Made by a program: the position numbers and the translations under genes. A stretch of DNA of 64,000 bases, taken from contig NZ_LRFC01000038.1 of NCBI RefSeq assembly GCF_001619875.1, forward strand, positions 372,001 through 436,000. Direction: 5' to 3'. The stretch is from Fictibacillus phosphorivorans. Lineage in GTDB: Bacteria; Bacillota; Bacilli; Bacillales; Fictibacillaceae. Shown here in pieces: positions 42,252 to 50,349 of this stretch. How positions within the stretch are numbered: the stretch's first letter is position 1; each line of letters begins with the position of its first letter. Under the pieces are notes generated by a model. The model saw only the letters and a list, made by a program, of their open reading frames with translations, was not told the DNA's origin and searched no databases.

Positions 42252-43488
42252 AAAAGAAAACCATTATGCGGCTTTATTTCTGCTGATCCTACTCGTTTTT
42301 TTAGGGAAATATAGCCTTGATTTTGGCTTTGCACTTAAACCTTATATGATCTTTTTATTTCTTTTCTTTGTCATTCATCTTTCAAAAATGCATTTTCAGA
42401 GGCTTCAACTGTTTGAATGTGGGATGCTGCTGTTTTATTTCGTCTATTGCCTTTCTGGCGTATTCGCTTTATATGGCACATCAAGTCTAAGGATCGTTTG
42501 TGGCATTGCTTTATATCTGTGCTGCTATTTCTTAATGAAGAGTTTAATGGGGCATTCTAAGGATTTACTAATTGAACGTTCATTGTCCTACGCAGGTATT
42601 GTCTTTAACATTGGCAGTCTACTTCTCTATTTTCTTGGATTAAAGAAGTTGAACTTTATCCTTCAAGGCGATGGTATTTATTCGATGGGCGTTTTTATGG
42701 ATCGTGAATATCCGCGGTTGATCGGATTGGTTGCGGATCCCAACTATTTCGTATTCTATAACACGCTATTTTTCACTTATTTCTTGTGCAACCTTAACCT
42801 GAAGAGGAACAAGATTGGATTAATATTATGTATTCTGACAAGCTTGCTCACCTTTTCAAGAGGAGGGTTGGCGGCATATGCTGTTATTTTCTTTCTGTAT
42901 GTTGTGTTCTTAAATCATCCAATCAAACAAGCAAAACTTTTAATCGGTGCATTTTTGTCTTTGGCTATGACCTTATACATTGCAGTTACGTTCTTTCACT
43001 TAGATATCTATCATGTTATAGAGTCTAGGATGCAAGATTTTTCAAATGATGGTGGAAGCGGCAGGTTCGAATTGTGGAGCAGAGCATGGCATTACTTTAC
43101 GGAAAGTCCTTGGCTAGGAGTAGGAGCATCAAACTTTCTTCCCTATAATCAATACCAGTTCGGTGATTCATTACAAGTGCATAATACGTTTCTGGAAATC
43201 TTGTCTGAGTCAGGAGCAATAGGAATTTTCTGCTTTCTGCTTTTTCTATTCTTTACGGTGATACAGCTATTTCAACATAGAGTTCATAAAAAGAAACCGT
43301 ACTTGTTCTTAGCCTTTTTTGGATTCTTGCTGCAGATGGTTTCCTTATCGGTCATTATCAATGATTTGTTCTTTATGTATTTAGCGATTCTTTCTGTTTA
43401 TTTTCAGCAAGAAGAAAAGACTTGGGTTGACGAGTTTAAACCAGTTACACAACATACAAATCTATTGCGAGGAGGTACTAGCCTGTGA
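42235..43488 (+). CDS. O-antigen ligase-like polymerase (Wzy-like)
   Basis: 417 residues, about 11 membrane segments with the large extracytoplasmic loop containing DGGSGRFELWSRAWHYFTESPWLGVGASNFLPYNQ and VHNTFLEILSESGAIG, the Wzy_C signature. Polymerises flipped repeat units outside the membrane. Stop overlaps the next GT start by 4 bp. Confidence 0.82.
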   Translation: MPFINKKENHYAALFLLILLVFLGKYSLDFGFALKPYMIFLFLFFVIHLSKMHFQRLQLFECGMLLFYFVYCLSGVFALYGTSSLRIVCGIALYLCCYFLMKSLMGHSKDLLIERSLSYAGIVFNIGSLLLYFLGLKKLNFILQGDGIYSMGVFMDREYPRLIGLVADPNYFVFYNTLFFTYFLCNLNLKRNKIGLILCILTSLLTFSRGGLAAYAVIFFLYVVFLNHPIKQAKLLIGAFLSLAMTLYIAVTFFHLDIYHVIESRMQDFSNDGGSGRFELWSRAWHYFTESPWLGVGASNFLPYNQYQFGDSLQVHNTFLEILSESGAIGIFCFLLFLFFTVIQLFQHRVHKKKPYLFLAFFGFLLQMVSLSVIINDLFFMYLAILSVYFQQEEKTWVDEFKPVTQHTNLLRGGTSL

Positions 43489-44537
43489 ATGTTCTATTAT
43501 TAACTGACAAACTGACTACAGGCGGAGCAGAGATCTATTTTTGCAATCTCGAAAACAATCTGCCGGAAGATGAAGTGACTATTTATACGGCAGCAGGGCC
43601 AGGAGAACTTTTTAGTCATATTAAACATAAAGATCGATTTTTAGAATTAAGGCGATCCAATCCGTTATACAATTTTTGGCGTGTTCGCAAACTAATTCTT
43701 AAGGAAAAAATTAATATGATTCACGCGAACAGTCTGCGTGCAGTCTTGTTATTGCTCTTTATTCGATTGACGATTCTTCAGTCGTTTCATTGCATATACA
43801 CGAAACACAATGTAACGATATTGGAACGACAAGCACCACCGCTGATGGCTCTGCTTTTAAATTATTTTGTCACTCGGGTGATTACCGTCAGCAACTTTGA
43901 GAGAGAGAATCTTATAGATTTAGGCGTGCATAAGCATAAAATAATAACCATTTACAATGGAGTAGATTTAAACCAATTTCGGTATCAGGATAAAAAAACG
44001 GGACTAGTATTTAAAGTGGGTATTCTAGCTAGAATATCTGAAGAAAAAAATCATGCTTTATTTTTAGATGTTGCAAACGAACTAAAGGAATATAAAAATA
44101 TTGAATTTTATGTAGCTGGTGATGGCCCATCCTTTCATTTAGTCAGCGAAAAGATTAAGGAATTAAATCTGGAGGATACAGTTAAGCTGGTAGGAAACAT
44201 CCAAAATCCAGAACGATTTATTAATGAAATGGACGTGCTCCTTTTAACCTCAAAGAGAGAAGTGTTTCCGATGGTTGTTTTGGAAGCGATGGCAGTAGGT
44301 ACCCCAATGATCTCAATCGATAAAGGAGGTATTAAAGAAGCGATTAAAAATAATGAGACAGGGATTCTCATTCCAAACCACTCGATTGAAGCATTTAGCT
44401 GCAAAATAAAAGAGCTCAAACAGGATAAGGCTTTACGGTTAAAGCTTACACAAAAAGCGAGAGTTAAAGTAATTCGTGAATTTTCATTAGATCAAATGGT
44501 CAATCTTACCTACAAAGAATACAGCAGGCATGGCTAA
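43485..44537 (+). CDS. Glycosyltransferase family 4
   Basis: 350 residues, GTG start overlapping the previous stop. N-terminal LLTDKLTTGGAEIYFCNLE, middle VSNFERENLIDLGVHKHKIITIYNGVDL, and donor-domain blocks VGILARISEEKNHALFLDVA and LLTSKREVFPMVVLEAMAVGTPMISIDKGG typical of GT4. Last gene before a SinR-type operator and the priming transferase. Confidence 0.85.
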   Translation: MNVLLLTDKLTTGGAEIYFCNLENNLPEDEVTIYTAAGPGELFSHIKHKDRFLELRRSNPLYNFWRVRKLILKEKINMIHANSLRAVLLLLFIRLTILQSFHCIYTKHNVTILERQAPPLMALLLNYFVTRVITVSNFERENLIDLGVHKHKIITIYNGVDLNQFRYQDKKTGLVFKVGILARISEEKNHALFLDVANELKEYKNIEFYVAGDGPSFHLVSEKIKELNLEDTVKLVGNIQNPERFINEMDVLLLTSKREVFPMVVLEAMAVGTPMISIDKGGIKEAIKNNETGILIPNHSIEAFSCKIKELKQDKALRLKLTQKARVKVIREFSLDQMVNLTYKEYSRHG

Positions 44538-44553
44538 TTTTTTTTAAGAGAAA

Positions 44554-44569
44554 GTTCTTTATTAAGAAC
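44554..44569 (+). promoter_or_regulatory. SinR-type operator before the priming glycosyltransferase
   Basis: GTTCTTTATTAAGAAC, a near-perfect palindrome of the SinR half-site GTTCTTT, 50 bp before the start codon at 44619. Confidence 0.8.
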
Positions 44570-44618
44570 AATATAAAATCTGAAAAGAACAGCTGCAGAA
44601 TGGAGAGGAGTTGTAATA

Positions 44619-45992
44619 GTGTTAGAAGGTTACAAAAATCGTTTTTACCTGCTAATGATGGCATTCGGTGATTCCATACTTGTCTTTACGAGTTTTTTGC
44701 TGGCTAACGTTCTATATGGGTTATTAGATTATGGTGCAACTCCGCCATCGTATACCTTTGCCTTAACCGTCTCGTGTGCTTCTATCGCTCTCTTTTTCTT
44801 TTTCGATTGTTATTCTTTTTTGAAAAGAAAACGTATAAAATCGATTCTTATTAATTCTATTTTAGCTTTATTACTTTTGAATGTTCCGTTGCTCTTTGTA
44901 AGCAGTTTTGGGGTCATTCTTTTTTCCTTTATGATTCAAGCCATGTTAATTTGTCTATTTCGGTGTGGTTTATGGTTCAGGTCTCAACTGATGATGGGCC
45001 AAAAAAAGGTATGGGTCATTTCGGATGATTCTAATGAAAGAGGTAGGGTTATCGACAAGTTGATGAACCACACAACAGGTTGGTTCGAATTATCTGGTTA
45101 TATTTTATCAAAGGATTATAAGAAGCTAGATCTATACAAAAGAGATTTAGATGCAATTTTGCTATGCCCCTCCGTTAAAGGCGATGAGAAAGAGGAGATC
45201 ATTCACTATTTTTCCCGTGCTGAAAAAGAAATCCTGTTGATACCGGATTTTACGGACCTCTTAGTTGCAACGAGCGAACCACAACAAATGGATGACATGA
45301 TGGTCTACTCAATTCGGCCCTCTGCCTTATCAAGTGGAAATCATGCCGTAAAACGATTATTCGATATCGTCATCTCATTCTGCCTTTTGGTTATAAGCAG
45401 TCCCGTCATGCTTCTGCTTTACGTGGTCATTCCGCTGAGCTCAAAAGGTCCAGCGCTATTTCTGCAAGAAAGAACTGGCTTGAATGGCAAACCTTATCTA
45501 ATTTATAAATTTAGAAGCATGGAGAATAATGCTGAGAAGACGACAGGCCCAACCCTTGCCATGGATAATGATCCCCGCATTACGGCACTCGGCAAATGGA
45601 TTAGAGCTACACGTTTAGATGAATTGCCTCAGCTCTTTAACGTTTTGCAAGGAGACATGAGCATCGTCGGACCTAGGCCGGAACGTGATTACTTCATCCA
45701 GCAATTTAAAGATAAAATTCCTCAGTACGAACAGCGTTTAATGGTAAAGCCAGGGATTACAGGTCTAGCACAAGTGCTAGCGAACTACACCACTTCGGTA
45801 GAAGACAAGCTTCATTATGACCTAATGTATATTCGTCAATACTCTTTGATTTTAGATGTAAAAATTCTTCTGCAGACGTTAAGAGTTATTCTGCAAAGAG
45901 ATCAAGCACAAGGAATTCGAATCCAGTCGTTTACGTCACCTAAAGAATTAACCATACCTTCGATAAATATTAACAAACAACGGAAAGCTTAA
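44619..45992 (+). CDS. Polyprenyl glycosylphosphotransferase (priming sugar transferase)
   Basis: 457 residues. Four to five N-terminal membrane segments and a Rossmann-like middle (VWVISDDSNERGRVIDKL), then the bacterial sugar transferase domain: KRLFDIVISF, GLNGKPYLIYKFRSM, RLDELPQLFNVLQGDMSIVGPRPE, KPGITGLAQVLANY. Transfers a sugar-1-phosphate to undecaprenyl phosphate to start repeat-unit synthesis. GTG start with GGAG upstream. A SinR-type operator precedes it and a SinR-like gene follows in the same unit. Confidence 0.9.
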   Translation: MLEGYKNRFYLLMMAFGDSILVFTSFLLANVLYGLLDYGATPPSYTFALTVSCASIALFFFFDCYSFLKRKRIKSILINSILALLLLNVPLLFVSSFGVILFSFMIQAMLICLFRCGLWFRSQLMMGQKKVWVISDDSNERGRVIDKLMNHTTGWFELSGYILSKDYKKLDLYKRDLDAILLCPSVKGDEKEEIIHYFSRAEKEILLIPDFTDLLVATSEPQQMDDMMVYSIRPSALSSGNHAVKRLFDIVISFCLLVISSPVMLLLYVVIPLSSKGPALFLQERTGLNGKPYLIYKFRSMENNAEKTTGPTLAMDNDPRITALGKWIRATRLDELPQLFNVLQGDMSIVGPRPERDYFIQQFKDKIPQYEQRLMVKPGITGLAQVLANYTTSVEDKLHYDLMYIRQYSLILDVKILLQTLRVILQRDQAQGIRIQSFTSPKELTIPSININKQRKA

Positions 45993-46046
45993 TCTAAGAG
46001 CTTAAGGGGGTTACATGAGGAGGGACGTGTTATTGATAACAATAGG

Positions 46047-46364
46047 TTGGGAGAGCGTATCAGGTTTTATCGTATGAACAAAAAATTAAGCATAACAACT
46101 CTTGCGTCATTAGCAGGAATATCCAAAGGACACTTAAGTAATATAGAGAACAATGGTTCCAATCCATCCATTCATATCTTAAATAAACTGGCTGAGGCAT
46201 TAGAGATAAACGTAGAAAAACTTATCAATAACCCCGAAGATAAGCTAGATCCAGAATGGACAGAGTTAATTCTTCAAGCAAAAAACGAAGGCATTAGTAA
46301 GGAAGAAGTACGATCTTTCTTAGCTTATGAGTCTTGGAAGCAATTCTTAAAAAAAGAAGGCTAA
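46047..46364 (+). CDS. SinR/SlrR-like repressor
   Basis: 105 residues as counted from TTG at 46047: XRE helix-turn-helix (GERIRFYRMNKKLSITTLASLAGISKGHLSNIENNGSNPSIHILNKLAEAL) plus a SinI/SinR-type C-terminal helix (LDPEWTELILQAKNEGISKEEVRSFLAYESW). The strong GAGGAGGG site at 46017-46024 is 22 nt before this TTG; in frame, the codon well spaced from it is ATT at 46032 (IDNNRLGERI), so the true start is uncertain. It ends the SinR-operator-led unit, suggesting feedback as for slrR in B. subtilis. Confidence 0.8.
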   Translation: MGERIRFYRMNKKLSITTLASLAGISKGHLSNIENNGSNPSIHILNKLAEALEINVEKLINNPEDKLDPEWTELILQAKNEGISKEEVRSFLAYESWKQFLKKEG

Positions 46365-46411
46365 GCGGAGTAAATTGAGAAACTTAAAAAATAATAGGAA
46401 ATTTATTATAA

Positions 46412-46441
46412 AAGGGCACCTTTTGAAGGGGTGCTCTTTTG
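46412..46441 (+). terminator. Terminator of the exopolysaccharide cluster
   Basis: AAAGGGCACC / GGGTGCTCTTTT stem after the SinR-like gene. Confidence 0.8.
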
Positions 46442-46481
46442 TTTGTAGTGTCCTTGTCAGGTGAACAAATTGTGAATTTTT

Positions 46482-46504
46482 GTATTTGTTTGGGGTCTGT
46501 CCCC
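46482..46504 (-). repeat. REP-like element, copy 10, inverted
   Basis: GTATTTGTTT (46482-46491) then GGGGTCTGTCCCC (46492-46504): the element in minus orientation, as at 34265. Confidence 0.8.
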
Positions 46505-46596
46505 AAAAGGGGTTTCAATATTCAAAAAAATATTGTAAAATAACATGAAAAACAGGTTTCGTTTTATCGGAATTGGGGAAGGAGAATATATTTAGC

Positions 46597-47022
46597 ATGA
46601 AACATATTACATCCGGATTTGAACATGCTTTTGCGTTTTTGGCAGCTTTATTTATACTTGGTCTTTATCAAACTGTGATGGTATGGGGGAATATTAATCT
46701 GTTCTTTGAACGAATTATGGGCCTGACTTCCGCTTCATTTATTTCTTCCATACTCCTATTCTGGGCTATTGCGAGTATATTTTGGATCATTGCATTAAAA
46801 GTACTAGATCTGGCACATAAAACAAAGCTTTATAAAACAAAAAATGTATTATTCGGTATGGTTTTCTTATTTTTCGCTGTTCCATTCGGAGTGTGTATTC
46901 AAATTTATCATTCATTAGCTATTAATACAGCTGTTACAACTGTAACCACAGCAATTTTTATTATGACAATTGTTTCATTTATTATGGGTTTCGTTGTTAA
47001 GTTTAGAAAGCCTGTACAATAA
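46597..47022 (+). CDS. Four-pass membrane protein, unknown function
   Basis: 141 residues from the ATG at 46597 (AAGGAG upstream), four hydrophobic segments (about 12-31, 47-67, 82-102, 112-132) with short loops. No family recognised. It lies between the exopolysaccharide cluster and the coiled-coil surface gene but has no SinR-type site of its own. Confidence 0.55.
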   Translation: MKHITSGFEHAFAFLAALFILGLYQTVMVWGNINLFFERIMGLTSASFISSILLFWAIASIFWIIALKVLDLAHKTKLYKTKNVLFGMVFLFFAVPFGVCIQIYHSLAINTAVTTVTTAIFIMTIVSFIMGFVVKFRKPVQ

Positions 47023-47047
47023 AAAAATTATATTTCGAGTTTAAATA

Positions 47048-47077
47048 GCCTGCAGCTACTTTGCTGCAGCTTTTTTA
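47048..47077 (+). terminator. Terminator after the membrane protein gene
   Basis: AGC(C)TGCAG / CTGCAGCT stem followed by T6. Confidence 0.65.
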
Positions 47078-47415
47078 TAATTTCTTTCTATAATGGATTA
47101 ATTAAATAAGATAGATATTAAATAAAAAATAGGGTGGAATGGTTACTTTCGAAATAAAACTGTCCCAAACCTTTCTCCATGAAAACGGCCCCTTACTCCT
47201 ACAGAAGTGATAGGAACAACTTCAAAAGATAATGACTTAAAAGTATTACAGTTCTAGAAATGCACTGTCACACTGATTCTAAAGCTCTTACGTGGGAGAA
47301 AAGAATAAAAATAGGCGCACGTCTTACACACAAAAACTAAAATACTCTTCATCCCTCAACTTGATATGAATAAATAGTGATGACGGTTAAAAGCTTTGCT
47401 ATTTACCACTACAAG

Positions 47416-47559
47416 CTATTCGTTAAAATCATCGATGTATCCTGAATCTACATTCTTATTTTCCTTTCTGCAGACAACCTTTATCTTTACCATGAGATAA
47501 CGGTGATTATTAAAATCATAGTCATTCTCTAATGAACAGCCGGTAGGGATAATATACAT
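47416..47559 (-). CDS. Small hypothetical protein
   Basis: 47 residues, MYIIPTGCSLENDYDF at the start, acidic tail. AAAGGAG lies 7 nt before the ATG at 47559, which supports a real gene. Not recognised. Confidence 0.45.
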   Translation of the reverse strand: MYIIPTGCSLENDYDFNNHRYLMVKIKVVCRKENKNVDSGYIDDFNE

Positions 47560-47798
47560 AACTGCACTCCTTTGTGCCTATTAATAGTTCAATTGTATTA
47601 TGGAAATTATTTACTGTAAAGGAAATATTATTCAAAATCTTCGGGTTTTTCATCATTTTTCATTTCAAGACTCTCTTTAACAAACTTAAAAGCCAATCTT
47701 AAAACTAGATTTCTTACCAGTTGTTACTTCTCCTTGTTTACCATGGAATTACCTCAATGATATTTTTTGTAATAAAACAACATACCTCCTCTAAATAT

Positions 47799-47814
47799 GT
47801 TCTTTATAAAGAAC
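47799..47814 (+). promoter_or_regulatory. SinR-type operator, perfect 16-bp palindrome
   Basis: GTTCTTTATAAAGAAC, the best copy in the window, about 225 bp before the coiled-coil surface gene. Confidence 0.8.
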
Positions 47815-47943
47815 GAAAAATGGACAAATTCAATGATTTTAGAAGTAATAACAAGAAAAGGATATATTTTCCTTGTTTTATGAGCAAATAGGACTAAATA
47901 TAAGGTTTTCTAATTTGTGTAAATAGACTTATACTACCAATAT

Positions 47944-47971
47944 GTTCTTTAAATAGAACTAACCGTTCTTT
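47944..47971 (+). promoter_or_regulatory. SinR-type operator plus half-site near the start of the coiled-coil gene
   Basis: GTTCTTTAAATAGAAC (47944-47959) and a further GTTCTTT (47965-47971). A TATACT -10-like box lies just upstream (47930-47935), so the operator covers the probable start site. Confidence 0.75.
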
Positions 47972-48037
47972 TTAAAGTGGTGTTTGCGATATTCATTGGA
48001 TATCGTTTACATAAAAATTTTTTAGGAGGAATAACAC

Positions 48038-49039
48038 ATGGGAGTACTTAGCACAAAAGTTGCGGCTTCAGTTCTTGCAACATCTGTAGTAGTCGGGGGA
48101 GTAATGTTTACTGGTGGAGATACAATTAATACGGTTAAGGATCAATTGGACTCACTAAAGAACAAAGTAATTCAATATGAAACGAATGAAGGTTCACTGC
48201 TGGGAAAAATTAGTTTAATTAAAGCTGATGCTACTGACAAGTTAACTACAGCCAACACTATCATACAGAAAGCTAAATCAGACATTAACACCTTAAACGC
48301 ACAAAAACAGCTTTTAGAAGATGAAATTTCGAGCTTGCAAAATGAAATAATTGGATTAAAGAAAGATGTTGAAAAATTAACTTTAGATTTAAATTCTACT
48401 AAAGATAAATTAACAGCAGCTAATTTAACAATTGCTGAAAAGGAAAAGATGCTGGCAGATAAAGAAGCAGAATTATCTCGTGTTAATAATGAACTTACGA
48501 CCTTAGAAGGTACATATAATAGCTTAGTTGCTGAGTATAATGCACTAGTAACAACAAGTGAAGCAAATGCAACGGAAGCTAATCGTGCAAATAGTGAAAT
48601 CACAAAAGCGAATGATAAGGTTGCAGAACTAAAGACAAAATCTGAAGAAATTAAAACAGCTACAGATGCTGCTCAACCACTTACTACTGAAGAATTAAAC
48701 AGCATTAGTACAGTTAATCAACCAGATGTGTTTGCTAGTGAACTGGTTGTACAAAAACTGAATTTAACCTTTGTCCAAAACGGAAATACTGATAACTTTA
48801 AAAATCAGCATCCAGACTTAAATATACAAGAAGGAGATAGAGTCTGGAAGGTGACAAATGAAAATTCATTTGAAGTCCATATTACTTACGGGCTTTACGG
48901 TGGTGAAAACAAAACTTCAATTGCTAAGCCTGGTCAGTCTTTCTATTTGACAGAACAAGGTGGCACCATGATTATTAAGTGGAAAAATGAAAACGATGTA
49001 TGGCAGCAAGTAACAAAGGCTGGAGATTACAATAAATAA
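48038..49039 (+). CDS. Coiled-coil surface protein, candidate biofilm matrix component
   Basis: 333 residues. N-terminal hydrophobic segment (about 8-27, signal peptide or anchor), a long coiled coil (about 30-225, rich in Lys, Glu, Leu, Asn and lacking Cys and Trp), and a compact C-terminal domain (about 245-333, NLTFVQNGNTDNF ... YGLYGGENKTSIAKPGQSFYLTEQGGTMIIKWKN) that looks like a small beta sandwich. AGGAGG precedes the ATG. Two to three SinR-type operators lie upstream, so it should be co-regulated with the exopolysaccharide. No TasA or BslA similarity. I do not recognise the family. Confidence 0.7.
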   Translation: MGVLSTKVAASVLATSVVVGGVMFTGGDTINTVKDQLDSLKNKVIQYETNEGSLLGKISLIKADATDKLTTANTIIQKAKSDINTLNAQKQLLEDEISSLQNEIIGLKKDVEKLTLDLNSTKDKLTAANLTIAEKEKMLADKEAELSRVNNELTTLEGTYNSLVAEYNALVTTSEANATEANRANSEITKANDKVAELKTKSEEIKTATDAAQPLTTEELNSISTVNQPDVFASELVVQKLNLTFVQNGNTDNFKNQHPDLNIQEGDRVWKVTNENSFEVHITYGLYGGENKTSIAKPGQSFYLTEQGGTMIIKWKNENDVWQQVTKAGDYNK

Positions 49040-49121
49040 TTGATAGTATAGTGGGGTCCGTAATGGACCCCATTTTATATAAGCTCTTTAAAATTTTACA
49101 TAAAACAATGTGGAGGTTTCA

Positions 49122-49274
49122 TTGGAAAAAATATTAAAAAGTAATACTGGAACTCTTGATGCTGAATGGATAAAGCTGGTGCTTGAAGCAAAATATCTTG
49201 GTGTAAGTATAGAGGAAATTCAAAAGTTTTTAAAAAAAGAGGGTGTGATTTGTTTTAACAATTGCAACCTGTAA
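49122..49274 (+). CDS. Third SinI-like protein
   Basis: 50 residues, TTG start 5 nt after GGAGG. LDAEWIKLVLEAKYLGVSIEEIQKFLKKEG keeps the SinI pattern (D.EW..L..EA...G.s.EEi..FL); the tail CFNNCNL is unlike other SinI proteins. It lies 80 bp downstream of the coiled-coil gene and could be in its operon. A terminator follows. It could antagonise SinR or the SinR-like protein. Confidence 0.65.
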   Translation: MEKILKSNTGTLDAEWIKLVLEAKYLGVSIEEIQKFLKKEGVICFNNCNL

Positions 49275-49341
49275 ATAAATAAATGGTTACCGTGCTAATT
49301 CTAGAACAACGGACAAAGTTATATCTTAAATTGTAACGACT

Positions 49342-49374
49342 AGATAAGCCTTGAATAAAAGGGCTTATTTTTAA
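49342..49374 (+). terminator. Terminator after the third sinI-like gene
   Basis: ATAAGCC / GGGCTTAT stem followed by T5. Confidence 0.75.
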
Positions 49375-49502
49375 TTTTGATGTGTATATTTTTTATAGCG
49401 GTTATTTAAGCCTTTTTTTTTAGGATAGTTCATGATTTTACCAAAAATGATGGCTAAGATCCAAGCTGTGCAGTAGGTTTGAAGAAAGGTCAAAGTAAAG
49501 GT

Positions 49503-49589
49503 ATGAGTTACTTGGGACTTATTCTAGGGGTTGGCGCTTTCGTTTATAAGTTTGGGTTTTGGTTCTTAGTTATTATAGATGCTAGTTAA
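49503..49589 (+). CDS. Possible tiny hydrophobic peptide
   Basis: 28 codons, MSYLGLILGVGAFVYKFGFW then FLVIIDAS, one membrane segment. An AAAGG sequence lies 13 nt upstream, not well spaced. It could be a remnant or a toxin-like peptide; weak call. A strong terminator-like hairpin follows at 49614. Confidence 0.25.
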   Translation: MSYLGLILGVGAFVYKFGFWFLVIIDAS

Positions 49590-49613
49590 GTAGATACAAC
49601 GATTTAAAGATTA

Positions 49614-49648
49614 AAAAGCAAAAAAGAACTTCTTTTTTGCTTTTTCTG
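49614..49648 (+). terminator. Terminator hairpin
   Basis: AAAAAGCAAAAAAGAA / TTCTTTTTTGCTTTTT stem. Located between the tiny frame and the bacteriocin gene. Confidence 0.7.
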
Positions 49649-49843
49649 TGTTTGCAGTTGTTAAAAAACGGTGACTAATTTGAAAAAGGTAGAGTATTTA
49701 AATATGAAAAACGTTTTAAATAAGACAAAAGTAGGGGTTTGTCTACAGAAAATGACTTTAGACTCGTTTTTCCAAAATTTAGATTTTTTATGGCATATAT
49801 TGTATTTATATGTAACAATTGTAAATAGAAGGAGGTGATATTT

Positions 49844-50188
49844 ATGAAGAAAATGAAATATGCAGTAGCGGCATGTGTACTTGCAATGTCGTTTGGAACA
49901 TCAGCAAATGCAGCAACAGAATCAACGAACTCATCTGCGTTAGGTAAATCCTTTAGTTCTGCATGGTCTAAGACTGTTATCAATACATCCACAAAGACTT
50001 TTAAAGTGGGGTATAATACATCTTGGATTAATGAAGACTACACGCACACGTACCATAGCGGAAACTCTCATACAGCTTATGTTAAAAATACGGGTTCTGC
50101 ACAGACTTTAAAAGGCAGCGCTGGTAGCTATGCAAAAGCTGAAATTCAGCATCACTCTGGTACTGTTTACTATAGCTATACGTACTAA
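49844..50188 (+). CDS. Lactococcin 972 family bacteriocin precursor
   Basis: 114 residues from the ATG at 49844 (AAGGAGG 9 nt upstream). Signal peptide (1-24, ending SANA), then a Ser/Thr/Tyr/Gly-rich mature part. The block YHSGNSHTAYVKNTGS and AGSYAKAEI, with the aromatic end YYSYTY, matches the lactococcin 972 pattern (HHG.KTHSATV, AG.WAKA, YYNFW as I recall). Lactococcin 972 binds lipid II and blocks septum formation. The family's usual ABC and integral-membrane genes lie next to it on the opposite strand. Confidence 0.8.
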   Translation: MKKMKYAVAACVLAMSFGTSANAATESTNSSALGKSFSSAWSKTVINTSTKTFKVGYNTSWINEDYTHTYHSGNSHTAYVKNTGSAQTLKGSAGSYAKAEIQHHSGTVYYSYTY

Positions 50189-50268
50189 TTCATTTTTTAT
50201 AAAACGTAGAGTGGTTACATACCAAGTGAATCTATCCTAAACTTATAGGTTAGGTAATTCAAAAAAAA

Positions 50269-50298
50269 CAAGTTCTTATTAATGGAACTTGGTTTTTT
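50269..50298 (+). terminator. Terminator after the bacteriocin gene
   Basis: CAAGTTC / GAACTTG stem with an 8-9-nt loop and T7. Confidence 0.8.
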
Positions 50299-50349
50299 TA
50301 TTAGGTTAATAGTTTGCTAAGTAACTAAACAATTGAATAGATTCTTAAC

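Larger units (their letters stand above)
47078..48037. other. Long intergenic region upstream of the coiled-coil surface gene
   Basis: About 960 bp, AT-rich. It contains one small minus-strand gene (47416-47559) and two GTTCTTT palindromes near its right end. 47600-47760 holds a short minus-strand frame with no standard start; nothing else is recognised. Confidence 0.5.

Noticed and set aside
47640-47750. Short minus-strand frame with a CTG-like start near 47.7 kb
   Set aside because: Only about 31 codons, no standard start, and a stop interrupts the ATG-led frame just upstream.
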